NCBI GenBank assembly: GCA_964345035.1
Contig: CAYFPO010000005.1
Location: 12,678 to 76,677, forward strand
Length of the DNA stretch: 64,000 bases
Source: CAYFPO01 sp964345035
Lineage (GTDB): Bacteria; Fidelibacterota; Marinisomatia; SCGC-AAA003-L08; GCA-002704045
Direction of reading: 5' to 3'
Shown here piece by piece: positions 9,218 through 16,418 of this stretch; the stretch's first letter is position 1, and each line of letters opens with the position of its first letter. The notes below the pieces were generated by a model, which was given only the letters and a program-made list of their open reading frames with translations, made no database searches and had not been told where the DNA came from. The position numbers were made by a program, and so were the translations under genes.

Positions 9218-9430
9218 ATGATAATCACTATGGTATTTTTTATTTCATGGATGTTAGCAGAATTTTATGGATACTGTTTGCATATCCTTCTGCATCTGGA
9301 TAAAGTTAAATGGGTATATAAAAACCATATGATTCATCATTTGAAAATATATGGTCCTGAAATGAATCAACGCCCTGATTTTGATTATTTAAGAGGTGAA
9401 AAAAGGGCTTATGAACGATATGACATTTAA
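9218..9430 (+). pseudogene. Truncated fatty-acid-hydroxylase/sterol-desaturase-like gene
   Basis: A 70-aa reading frame. After one membrane segment it contains HILLH...KNHMIHHLK, the histidine pattern of the membrane-bound di-iron hydroxylase/desaturase superfamily (HxxxH plus HxxHH). Family members usually run to 150 residues or more with a second His cluster. Here the frame ends soon after the first cluster and no continuation is evident in any frame. No ribosome-binding site is visible. It is most likely the 5' remnant of a broken gene. A short intact protein is possible but would lack a complete metal site. Confidence 0.5.
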
Positions 9431-9878
9431 TATCAAAACCATTGATTTTAAATCACCTGGCGCTGGCAGAGAGATTACGGAATCAATGCTTTGCCATACT
9501 TCACAATACCCCCGAGGTTTAGATTGTTTTATCCAAAACTTATACTACACGAAGCTTTTTGGATAAACGTTTGGAAGAAATCGGTTTAAAAGTATGTTCA
9601 AGCACATTCCACTAAAGCAGAACTTTGTCTCTGCGTCGCGATGGGACTCCAAATCCAAAGTATTGTAATTGAACAAAAGCACTAAACCAAATTGATTATT
9701 AACTTGAATATTTTTTACCACTGTAACAGAGCGTCGAGCCAAAGCGTACTCAAACTTATGCTAAACACAATTTGGATAAACAACTTACTGCTTCCAGTCT
9801 TTTTTTTGAACGAATTCAAAAATACCACGCCAGTGTTGTGGAACTTCGTTTAGTATCTTCGATTTCACCCAATTAAAA
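9431..9878. other. 448-bp region with no intact gene; short degenerate frames
   Basis: No convincing gene is present. Short coding-like stretches in different plus-strand frames look like decayed coding DNA: a 48-codon frame from ATG 9420 (ending near 9566), FLDKRLEEIGLKVCSSTFH near 9550-9607, and LDKQLTASSLFFERIQKYHA near 9773-9832, which ends at a TAA just before hemN. They could be one gene with several frameshifts or pieces of a mobile element. I cannot name the parent family. The minus-strand 65-codon frame here has no recognisable features. Confidence 0.3.
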
Positions 9879-11249
9879 ATGCAGTTAAAATTTCATAAAG
9901 CTTTATTAGAGAAGTATAATATATCAGGCCCAAGATATACAAGTTATCCAACAGCTCCTCATTTCCATTCCAATATCAACATTTCTGATTGGGAAAATGC
10001 TCTACAAAAAAGCAATAATTCACAACACAATCTTTCATTATATATTCACCTTCCATTTTGCCATTCTCTATGCTATTTTTGCGGTTGCACAATGAGAGTA
10101 ACTAAAAATAAACAGCTAATTGAAAAATATTTAGCTTCAATAATTAATGAAATGAAACTGGTTTCTGAAAAAATAGGTGAACAGAGAAAAGTAACTCAAA
10201 TTCACTTTGGCGGTGGTACACCCAATTTCCTTTCTCAACGTCAATTGCTAAATTTAGATGATGCTATCAAATCAAAATTTAACTTATCAGAAAATTTAGA
10301 ATATAGTTGCGAAATTGACCCCAGGAGTTTTTCCAATGATCATTTATATGCTTTTGTTAAAATGGGTATAAACAGAGTATCTATTGGTATACAGGATTTT
10401 AATAAAAATGTTCAGGTAAGTATAAATAGAATCAACTCTTTTGAAGTTGTAAAGAAAATTGTAAATGTGTTGCAAAATTACGGAATAGAATCAATTAATT
10501 TTGATTTAATATATGGTTTGCCCCTCCAAACAATTGAAACATTTAGTGATACTTTAAATAATATTATAACTCTTACTCCATCTAGATTAGCAGTCTATAA
10601 CTTTGCTTACGTCCCGTGGGTAAAACCTCATCAAAAAATTATAAACAAAAATGACCTACCTCTTCCAAACAAAAAACTTGCAATTCTCCAAATGACAATT
10701 GACAAATTAAGAAGTCATGGATATGAATATATTGGAATGGATCATTTTGCAAAATCAAATGATGAATTAACCCAAGCCCAAAAAAAGGGGATACTCCACA
10801 GGAATTTTCAGGGGTATACAACACAATCAAACGTTGATTTACTTGGCTTTGGCATATCAGCTATAAGCACCTTTGGCAATGCTTATTTTCAAAATGAAAA
10901 AGGATTCAAAAATTATTTTCATTCTATCCAAAAAAATAAACTGCCAATTGAAAAGGGATTAATACTTTCCCCAGAAGATATTCAGAATGGTATTGTCATA
11001 AATAGATTGATGTGTGATATGAAAATAGATTATAAAAAAGTTTCCAAATTAATTGAAAAAGATTTCAAGATCGAGTTCAAAACAGAAATTGAGAAGATAC
11101 AAGACCGGTATGCTAACGATGGTATCGTTCAATTTCATAGAGATGGATTTGATGTAACTGATATAGGTAGGTTTTTTGTTCGTAACATCGCAATGACTTT
11201 TGATAAATACTTAAATAATGAAAATTCCGTCTATTCAAATACAATTTAA
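9879..11249 (+). CDS. hemN: Oxygen-independent coproporphyrinogen III oxidase
   Basis: A 456-residue radical SAM enzyme, close to the 457 aa of E. coli HemN. It decarboxylates coproporphyrinogen III to protoporphyrinogen IX in heme synthesis without oxygen. The N-terminus has GPRYTSYPTAPHF, followed by the iron-sulfur/SAM motif YIHLPFCHSLCYFCGC, with Cys61, Cys65 and Cys68 as cluster ligands and Cys70 after them. Next come the SAM-binding FGGGTPNFL and EIDPRSF stretches, and the C-terminal HemN domain. This places it with true HemN rather than HemW. It stands alone among decayed DNA and is visibly richer in A+T than the efflux operon, which hints at separate acquisition. Heme supply fits with the nearby multiheme cytochrome. 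Confidence 0.93.
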   Translation: MQLKFHKALLEKYNISGPRYTSYPTAPHFHSNINISDWENALQKSNNSQHNLSLYIHLPFCHSLCYFCGCTMRVTKNKQLIEKYLASIINEMKLVSEKIGEQRKVTQIHFGGGTPNFLSQRQLLNLDDAIKSKFNLSENLEYSCEIDPRSFSNDHLYAFVKMGINRVSIGIQDFNKNVQVSINRINSFEVVKKIVNVLQNYGIESINFDLIYGLPLQTIETFSDTLNNIITLTPSRLAVYNFAYVPWVKPHQKIINKNDLPLPNKKLAILQMTIDKLRSHGYEYIGMDHFAKSNDELTQAQKKGILHRNFQGYTTQSNVDLLGFGISAISTFGNAYFQNEKGFKNYFHSIQKNKLPIEKGLILSPEDIQNGIVINRLMCDMKIDYKKVSKLIEKDFKIEFKTEIEKIQDRYANDGIVQFHRDGFDVTDIGRFFVRNIAMTFDKYLNNENSVYSNTI

Positions 11250-11557
11250 TTTTGTTAAACTTTGACTGGACTTACTATATATGGGGTTGTAAATATTTTT
11301 TGGTTTAGACTTTTTACTATATAGTATTTTGATTCCTTTGTAAATCATGCTCAAATTATTCAAATTAACTATGAAATCGAAAAGTGAATAATGAAGTGAA
11401 ATCCCCAAATAAGGTTAATTTAGTCAGTCAAGGATCAGTAAGGGTTATTAAGAAATAATAATTAAAAAGAATGTAAGTATTAATTGGTGGCAGTCAGAGA
11501 TATGCTGTAGATTGTGAAGATGTTAAATTGTTATTTTATTTTAAGGAGCTAATTAAT
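11250..11557. other. 308-bp intergenic region, nothing recognised
   Basis: An AT-rich spacer between hemN and the small membrane protein gene. It has no reading frame of note, no tRNA-like fold and no repeat that I can see. The last 15 bp hold the ribosome-binding site AAGGAG (11543-11548) of the next gene. Confidence 0.5.
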
Positions 11558-11974
11558 TTGAAACCAATTATAAAAAATATTTTAGCAGTTATCGGTGGGG
11601 GATTTATTGGATTAATCGTTAATATGTCTTTAATAATCATCGGTAGTAAACTTATACTTCCTCCAGAAGGGCTGAACCCCATGGATGCGGAAAGCCTGCA
11701 AAATAATATCCATTTATTTGAACTAAAACATTTTTTATTTCCATTTCTAGCACATGCAGGAGGAACTCTTGTCGGAGCCTTCTCAGCATCTAAGATCTCT
11801 GCAAGTCATCATTTCATTTTTGCATTGGTGATAGGAGCATTTTTCCAAATTGGGGGTATTGCGATGGCATCGAGTCTGGAATATGAACCATTGTTGTACA
11901 GTGGGGTTGATTTAATTTTTGCTTATATACCAATGGCTTGGCTGGGCTGGAAATTAAGTGGAAAAAGTAAGTAA
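11558..11974 (+). CDS. Small integral membrane protein, unknown function
   Basis: About 138 residues with four probable membrane segments: near the N-terminus (NILAVIGGGFIGLIVNMSLI), after HFLFPFLAHAGGTLVGAF, at HHFIFALVIGAFFQIGGIAM, and at the C-terminus (LLYSGVDLIFAYIPMAWLGW). I chose the TTG at 11558 because a strong AAGGAG sits 9 nt upstream; an in-frame TTG at 11528 has no such site. Glycine-rich helices with AHAGGT and GAF resemble small Gly-zipper membrane proteins common in marine Bacteroidota-like genomes. I do not recognise a functional family. It has no operon partners. Confidence 0.7.
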   Translation: MKPIIKNILAVIGGGFIGLIVNMSLIIIGSKLILPPEGLNPMDAESLQNNIHLFELKHFLFPFLAHAGGTLVGAFSASKISASHHFIFALVIGAFFQIGGIAMASSLEYEPLLYSGVDLIFAYIPMAWLGWKLSGKSK

Positions 11975-12000
11975 ATAAAAACAAAAATTATAGACACATA

Positions 12001-12172
12001 TTAAAAATTCTAATTTGCTTTTTATATTTGGGAATTAGTATTACCCAATCAAGTCAAATAAAAAACCACCAAGTAAAGCATCTTTATAGCTATGGATTTA
12101 AATGATGATAGTGTTCTTAATATCCTGGATATAATTTTACTGGTTGATTTAATTATTAATTTCCAAGTATAA
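12001..12172 (+). pseudogene. Collapsed secreted-protein gene: signal-peptide-like start plus dockerin tail
   Basis: One frame reads LKILICFLYLGISITQSSQ, resembling a signal peptide, and stops near 12106. A second frame, shifted by one base, starts at ATG 12092 and reads MDLNDDSVLNILDIILLVDL..., which is the second half of a dockerin-like repeat, ending at TAA 12172. The two parts together look like the two ends of a secreted dockerin-protein gene whose middle has been deleted with a frameshift. The 3' end overlaps the stop of the oppositely oriented sugar dehydrogenase by 17 bp. No start codon is obvious. Confidence 0.5.
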
Positions 12173-13490
12173 CATTTACAATATTTACAATATCCAGTAT
12201 ATTTATATCAAAATCTGAATTCATATCTGCAGCCCATTCTTCATAATCAGAATAGTCCTCACCTAAAATGATATTTATGACCAAAATAATATCAAGAATA
12301 TTAGTCATTTCATCCTGATTAACATCACCTTTGCCACCTGGTTCATCTGATACTAATCTGTAGATTCTCCCATTACCCAATGAACAGAAATAAATTTCAT
12401 TATTCCTGTCCAATCCAAATGAAGAGATATTAAGCCAGGTAGTTAATAGTTCTTCATTTACAGTCGGATTGACCCCATCATATTCCAGAGCCCAGATTCT
12501 ACCGGTACAATAATCTCCATAGATATACTTTCCGGTGAGGCTAAAGAAATTACTTCCCCTATACACAAAACCTCCGGTTACCGAACAGTCATCGTTTACA
12601 TATAATGCATATTCCCAGATGGGTAATTCTAATCCTGTTTCATCACAGCCAACAGGAGGATCGTAACAATGAAAACCTTCCATGGTGTTCCATCCGTAAT
12701 TATTTCCACTTTCTATGATGTCAATCTCTTCCCAGGCATTTTGTCCTACGTCAGCACCATAGAGCAAATTTGTTACCGAATCCCAGCTAAACCGCCACAT
12801 ATTCCGTAGACCATATGCAAAAATCTCATCTCTAGCACCTGGAGTATTAATAAACGGATTATCATCAGGAATTGCATAATTTAATTCATCATCCGTATCA
12901 TTTACATTAATCCTCAGCATGGATGATAACAGTGTCGACAGATCCTGGCCATTTTCCTGCGGGTCCCCTGCTGAACCACCATCACCCAGAATGATATATA
13001 AATATCCATCCGGACCAAATCCAATCTGACCGCCATTGTGATTATTGTATGGCTGGTCAACTTCCAGTAAAATTAGTTCACTGTCCGGATCACCGATTTC
13101 AGGATTATCGGCATCTAAAGAAAATTTTGAAATTACAGTGCGTCTGGGCCAGGTAGTTGTGTAATTAACAAAAAACAAACCATTTTCTGAAAAGTTCGGA
13201 TGAAATGCCAAGCCGAGCAGCCCCATCTCATTTGCACTGTCATCCACCCTGTCCTGAATATCCAAAAATACATCTAAATTATTTACATCACCCGTATTTT
13301 CAAACATTTGTATGACACCTTTTTGTTCAAGTACAAATAATTTATTTGAATCATCATCCGGATGGTATAAACCGACGGGTCTGTCCATTGTGGGTAATTG
13401 GGGGTAAGCATTTTCTACTTGGTACTCTTGAGCTATCACTGGTACCAATAATAAAACAAAGAAAAGAAATTTAAATTTATTATTCGACAT
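12156..13490 (-). CDS. Secreted PQQ-type sugar (glucose/sorbosone) dehydrogenase with dockerin tail
   Basis: A 444-residue protein with an N-terminal signal peptide (FKFLFFVLLLVPVIAQ) and a six-bladed propeller of the soluble glucose/sorbosone dehydrogenase family. Signature stretches are FVLEQKGVIQMFENTG, GLLGLAFHPNFSENGLFFV, YNNHNGGQIGFGPDGYLYI, GDGGSAGDP, FAYGLRNMWRFSWD and GADVGQNAWEEIDII. The conserved His in NNHNGGQ is present. The last 60 residues are a dockerin-like pair (GKGDVNQDEMTNILDIILVI and AADMNSDFDINILDIVNIV), typical of Marinimicrobia secreted proteins. A role in oxidising sugars outside the cell or in the periplasm with PQQ is known for the family; the physiological substrate is unknown. 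Confidence 0.88.
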   Translation of the reverse strand: MSNNKFKFLFFVLLLVPVIAQEYQVENAYPQLPTMDRPVGLYHPDDDSNKLFVLEQKGVIQMFENTGDVNNLDVFLDIQDRVDDSANEMGLLGLAFHPNFSENGLFFVNYTTTWPRRTVISKFSLDADNPEIGDPDSELILLEVDQPYNNHNGGQIGFGPDGYLYIILGDGGSAGDPQENGQDLSTLLSSMLRINVNDTDDELNYAIPDDNPFINTPGARDEIFAYGLRNMWRFSWDSVTNLLYGADVGQNAWEEIDIIESGNNYGWNTMEGFHCYDPPVGCDETGLELPIWEYALYVNDDCSVTGGFVYRGSNFFSLTGKYIYGDYCTGRIWALEYDGVNPTVNEELLTTWLNISSFGLDRNNEIYFCSLGNGRIYRLVSDEPGGKGDVNQDEMTNILDIILVINIILGEDYSDYEEWAADMNSDFDINILDIVNIVNVILGN

Positions 13491-13516
13491 AAAAATTATC
13501 CTTTAAAGTATTATTT

Positions 13517-13571
13517 GTTCCTGATTAACAAGAATTATTATAATTCTACCACAGAAAATTACCAATATTCA
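13517..13571 (+). repeat. 55-bp direct repeat, left of assembly gap
   Basis: These 55 bases are identical to 13672-13726 on the other side of the N-run. Both repeats stop exactly at the gap edges. This is the signature expected when two contigs from a k=55 de Bruijn graph are scaffolded without merging. It is probably not a biological duplication. Confidence 0.9.
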
Positions 13572-13671
13572 NNNNNNNNNNNNNNNNNNNNNNNNNNNNN
13601 NNNNNNNNNNNNNNNNNNNNNNNNNNNNNNNNNNNNNNNNNNNNNNNNNNNNNNNNNNNNNNNNNNNNNNN
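13572..13671. other. Assembly gap of 100 N
   Basis: Exactly 100 N, the standard placeholder for a gap of unknown size. Because both flanks share a 55-bp identical end, the real gap may be zero with the flanks overlapping, or it may hide a longer repeat. Gene order across this point is therefore less certain. Confidence 0.98.
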
Positions 13672-13726
13672 GTTCCTGATTAACAAGAATTATTATAATT
13701 CTACCACAGAAAATTACCAATATTCA
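13672..13726 (+). repeat. 55-bp direct repeat, right of assembly gap
   Basis: Exact copy of 13517-13571, starting at the first base after the N-run. If the copies are merged, the sugar dehydrogenase promoter region continues directly into the remnant at 13729-13917. Confidence 0.9.
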
Positions 13727-13728
13727 TG

Positions 13729-13917
13729 TTAAAAATATAATGTAATTTTCTTACTCTCAAGAGATACAGGTTTCAGGGAATGACTATCCCTGCCAGGATT
13801 TTTAGGATCGGATCTTTTTAGCTTTTTTGGGTCTGTTCCGAACTTGTGGACGTAGTCTTTGTAGACTTCCCACGCCGGTTTGTAAAGAAGTTCGTCGGCG
13901 GTTAGGAGTATATCGGA
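13729..13917 (-). pseudogene. 3' remnant of an unidentified gene
   Basis: An open minus-strand frame of 62 codons ends at TAA (13729-13731) and begins right after an in-frame TGA, with no start codon. It reads ILLTADELLYKPAWEVYKDY, then VHKFGTDPKKLKR and ends ESKKITLYF. Codon use looks like real coding DNA and is less AT-rich than the neighbours. It is probably the C-terminal piece of a deleted gene. I do not recognise the family. A 6-bp hairpin (CAGGGA/TCCCTG) lies inside it. The rest of 13918-14018 shows nothing. Confidence 0.4.
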
Positions 13918-14018
13918 TCATCCTGGGAAGTGAGAGGAATTACTGCTTTCCTGAATATAGAACTTATAGCTTCTTTGCTGTCTTATATTAGATATACAAG
14001 CACAGACTAATTTCCTGT

Positions 14019-14372
14019 TTACTCTGTGCCAGATATTATTCTCAACAAAGCTGCAAAAATATTATTATTATTATTATATCCATCAGCTAATTTAGTATCA
14101 TCATCATTACTGGCTGACAAATTTGCTAAGTATTCCGGATGATTAAAATGATAGCATTTATCATCCATTCCACAGTCCAAGTTTGAAAAATGTCCAATAT
14201 GCTTATGACTGGATTCACAATATACAGGACAAAAGTAATCATTGTTTTTATACACAGATGTCTCAACAATTTGTCCATTTTCCAACTCATACAACAGTTC
14301 AATTGGTTTTTGATCATCCAAATAATTGCCAAGCCCTATTGCCAATATAATTAATATGATAGTTTCTTCCAT
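14019..14372 (-). CDS. Small hypothetical protein with Cys/His cluster
   Basis: A 117-aa protein preceded by a good ribosome-binding site (GGGAGGA on the minus strand). The N-terminal 15 residues (MEETIILIILAIGLGNYL) are hydrophobic and may be a membrane anchor or uncleaved signal. The centre has a Cys/His-rich stretch (DYFCPVYCESSHKHIGHF, then LDCGMDDKCYHF) that could bind a metal or form disulfides. A run of five Asn near the C-terminus is encoded by an ATT/ATA-type microsatellite on the plus strand (about 14060-14078). I do not recognise a family. It may be intact, but it sits in a decayed zone. Confidence 0.55.
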   Translation of the reverse strand: MEETIILIILAIGLGNYLDDQKPIELLYELENGQIVETSVYKNNDYFCPVYCESSHKHIGHFSNLDCGMDDKCYHFNHPEYLANLSASNDDDTKLADGYNNNNNIFAALLRIISGTE

Positions 14373-14586
14373 AATTTCATTTCCTCCCTCAGTTAATATT
14401 ATTAATAGATAATAGATTTTGATGCGAAGTCAATCACATAATCCAAATCGGTAAATAAAATGAGAGCTATATCACAAAATACATAAATATTTTGTTATAG
14501 GAAATGCAAAGTAAATTTGTCAGAGAGTTTTTCAATAAAAACAATATATTGGCGTAAAATTCTATAATAAAAAATAATTATTTCAA

Positions 14587-14895
14587 ATGACTGAAGATCT
14601 AACCATCAAAGATATGATCTTTTTGGAATCAGAAATTGCAATTAAATGGAGTGACAATTCTGAATCCTATGTTCCATTAAAAGCATTACGAATTCACTGC
14701 CCATGTGCAAATTGTTCTGGTGAAAAGGATGTTTTTGGGAATGTATATAAAGGTCCTGATAAAGAATTAACCGAATTGGCCTATAAAGCGATTAATGTAA
14801 AAAGAATTGGACACTATGCTGTACGGCTCTTTTGGAAAGATGGTCATTCGGATGGATTATATACCTATGAAATGTTACAAACACTAAGCAGATAA
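14587..14895 (+). CDS. DUF971-family protein
   Basis: A 102-aa protein of the DUF971 family (gamma-butyrobetaine-hydroxylase-like N-terminal domain). The diagnostic zinc-binding-like segment LKALRIHCPCANCSGE is present, as is the C-terminal IGHYAVRLFWKDGHSDGLYT. Standalone bacterial DUF971 proteins are often found near iron-sulfur assembly genes (for example with ApbC/Mrp). Here the gene heads a three-gene plus-strand cluster with a CDGSH iron-sulfur protein 10 bp downstream and a DUF2237 protein after it. An accessory role in iron-sulfur handling is suggested by this context, not proven. Confidence 0.88.
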   Translation: MTEDLTIKDMIFLESEIAIKWSDNSESYVPLKALRIHCPCANCSGEKDVFGNVYKGPDKELTELAYKAINVKRIGHYAVRLFWKDGHSDGLYTYEMLQTLSR

Positions 14896-14905
14896 AAATA
14901 TCTCA

Positions 14906-15106
14906 ATGAAACTAAAATTAAAAGCTGGGAAAAAATACAGTATTTGTAGCTGCGGACTAAGTGGAACAATTCCATTTTGTGATAATTCTCATCGTGAATT
15001 TAACTTAGAGAATGGTACTGAATATAAATCTGTGAAACTTATACCAGAAAAAGAAACAGATTTGGTAGTGACATCCAGCCGTTGGAAAATTGAAGGTGAA
15101 GATTAA
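14906..15106 (+). CDS. CDGSH-type iron-sulfur protein
   Basis: A 66-aa protein carrying one CDGSH 2Fe-2S motif of the mitoNEET superfamily. The motif reads CSCGLSGTIPFCDNSH, giving the three Cys and one His cluster ligands. It departs from the exact CDGSH string (CDNSH), as many bacterial members do. Its stop codon overlaps the next gene's start (TAATG at 15104-15108), so the two are translationally coupled. Likely an electron-transfer or cluster-storage protein in the cytoplasm; the partner is unknown. Confidence 0.88.
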   Translation: MKLKLKAGKKYSICSCGLSGTIPFCDNSHREFNLENGTEYKSVKLIPEKETDLVVTSSRWKIEGED

Positions 15107-15480
15107 TGCTTGAAAAGTATAACTCTGTAAATGTATTTGGAAAAGAACTTCGAACTTGTTGCAATAATCCCAGGACGGGATTTTTCAGGAATGGGATTTG
15201 TGATACTTGTAAAGAAGATCAAGGGGTACATACAGTTTGTATACTGGCAACACAAGAATTTCTGGATTTCAGCAAATCTGTTGGTAATGATTTGTCTACA
15301 CCACAATCAGAATTTCAGTCTTCGGGTGTTAAATCAGGGGACCGGTGGTGTCTATGTGCAGCCCGGTGGGAAGAAGCATACGATAACGGAATTTCTCCTC
15401 CGATATTCTTAGAATCCACTCATATTGAAACCCTTAATCTGGTAGATATTAATTTACTGCAGCAATACACCGTAAATTAG
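15106..15480 (+). CDS. DUF2237-family protein
   Basis: A 124-aa protein that matches the DUF2237 family well: VFGKELRTCCNNPRTGFFRN, CKEDQGVHTVCILATQEFL, GNDLSTPQSEF and LKSGDRWCLCAARW-type core (here VKSGDRWCLCAARWEEAY). Several conserved cysteines suggest a metal or redox role, but no function is established. It overlaps the CDGSH gene by one base and converges with the pterin dehydratase gene (4-bp overlap of the 3' ends). Confidence 0.88.
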   Translation: MLEKYNSVNVFGKELRTCCNNPRTGFFRNGICDTCKEDQGVHTVCILATQEFLDFSKSVGNDLSTPQSEFQSSGVKSGDRWCLCAARWEEAYDNGISPPIFLESTHIETLNLVDINLLQQYTVN

Positions 15481-15755
15481 GAATCAACAATCCTGTCAAT
15501 ACCCACTGCAAGATTTACACATTTTGTTGTGACTCCACCCATATCATGGGAAGTAATAGAGATCTTAACTTGACACCAACCAATTTTAATATCAGGGTGG
15601 TGATTGAGTTGTTCAGCCAATTCAGCAACATTTTGAACAAATTTAATTCCATCCAAATATTTATCGAATGAATAGGATTTATTGATTTTTTTATCCTTAT
15701 AAATCCAGGAACGACTTGCCAATGATTTTTGTATCTCGTCAAGGGATATCAGCAA
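15477..15755 (-). CDS. phhB: 4a-hydroxytetrahydrobiopterin dehydratase
   Basis: A 92-aa protein of the pterin-4a-carbinolamine dehydratase family. The active-site stretch ELAEQLNHHPDIKIGWCQV contains the catalytic HH pair, and TSHDMGGVTTKCVNLA is the conserved C-terminal segment. It regenerates pterin cofactor for aromatic amino acid hydroxylases, although many bacteria carry it without such a hydroxylase. None is in this window, so the partner is unknown. It is downstream of the SRAP gene on the same strand, with a 29-bp spacer. Confidence 0.92.
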   Translation of the reverse strand: MLISLDEIQKSLASRSWIYKDKKINKSYSFDKYLDGIKFVQNVAELAEQLNHHPDIKIGWCQVKISITSHDMGGVTTKCVNLAVGIDRIVDS

Positions 15756-15784
15756 TTTCTTTTTCTCCTTAATTATTTATGTTA

Positions 15785-16399
15785 CTAAATCCAGTCTGCA
15801 GGTGTTATATTCAGATTCAATTCTTGAGTTAACAACATATTTTCAGTAAAGGGATTCTCACTGATCCAGGATTTGATAGTATGTTCATTTAGCAATACAG
15901 GCATTCTGTGATGTAATGATTTTAATTTTTCAATGGGAGATTTTGTGATAATTGTAAACGATTCAATAATTTCCCCTTCTGAAGATTTCCATTTATCCCA
16001 TAACCCAGCTAATGGCAGAAATCCATCATTTGCTGAATGGACACAATAAGGAACTTTTTTACTGGATTCAGTTTTCCATTCATAATATCCATTGGTAATG
16101 ACAACGCAGCGATTTCTTTGAACCAAATTTTTAAAGGATGCCTTTTCTTGAATTGTTTCTGCTCTTGCGTTGATCATTTTCGAGGCATATTTTCTGTCTT
16201 TGCACCAGAATGGAATTAATCCCCAATGCATGGGCTTTACTGTATTTTTACCATGATCATTTAGGAGGATTGGAGAATATTGTGTTGGGTATACTTGATC
16301 CTGTGGAGAATAATCAGCCATGTACCATTCATCAACTTCGATGTTATATTCCTCGATGAGGGATTCAGTCTTTGTTGAGCATCTATATCTGCCGCACAT
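15785..16399 (-). CDS. SRAP-domain abasic-site protein (YedK/HMCES)
   Basis: A 204-aa SOS-response-associated peptidase family protein. The catalytic Cys2 follows the initiator Met (MCGRYRC). The other expected residues are visible: Asn in NARAET, Glu in TNGYYEWK and His in LHHRMPVLL. Family members form a thiazolidine crosslink to abasic sites in single-stranded DNA, protecting them during replication. It lies 19 bp downstream of dnaE2 and is probably co-transcribed with it, fitting a DNA-damage-tolerance role. Confidence 0.93.
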   Translation of the reverse strand: MCGRYRCSTKTESLIEEYNIEVDEWYMADYSPQDQVYPTQYSPILLNDHGKNTVKPMHWGLIPFWCKDRKYASKMINARAETIQEKASFKNLVQRNRCVVITNGYYEWKTESSKKVPYCVHSANDGFLPLAGLWDKWKSSEGEIIESFTIITKSPIEKLKSLHHRMPVLLNEHTIKSWISENPFTENMLLTQELNLNITPADWI

Positions 16400-16418
16400 A
16401 ATTATTCGCCTATTATAG

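Noticed and set aside
9545..9742. A 65-aa minus-strand open frame near the decayed zone
   Set aside because: No ribosome-binding site, start context or similarity; plus-strand frames in the same DNA look more coding-like.
13517..13726. Direct repeats as a transposon target duplication or attachment site
   Set aside because: The copies end exactly at the N-run and are exactly 55 bp, which fits a k-mer overlap and not a biological duplication.
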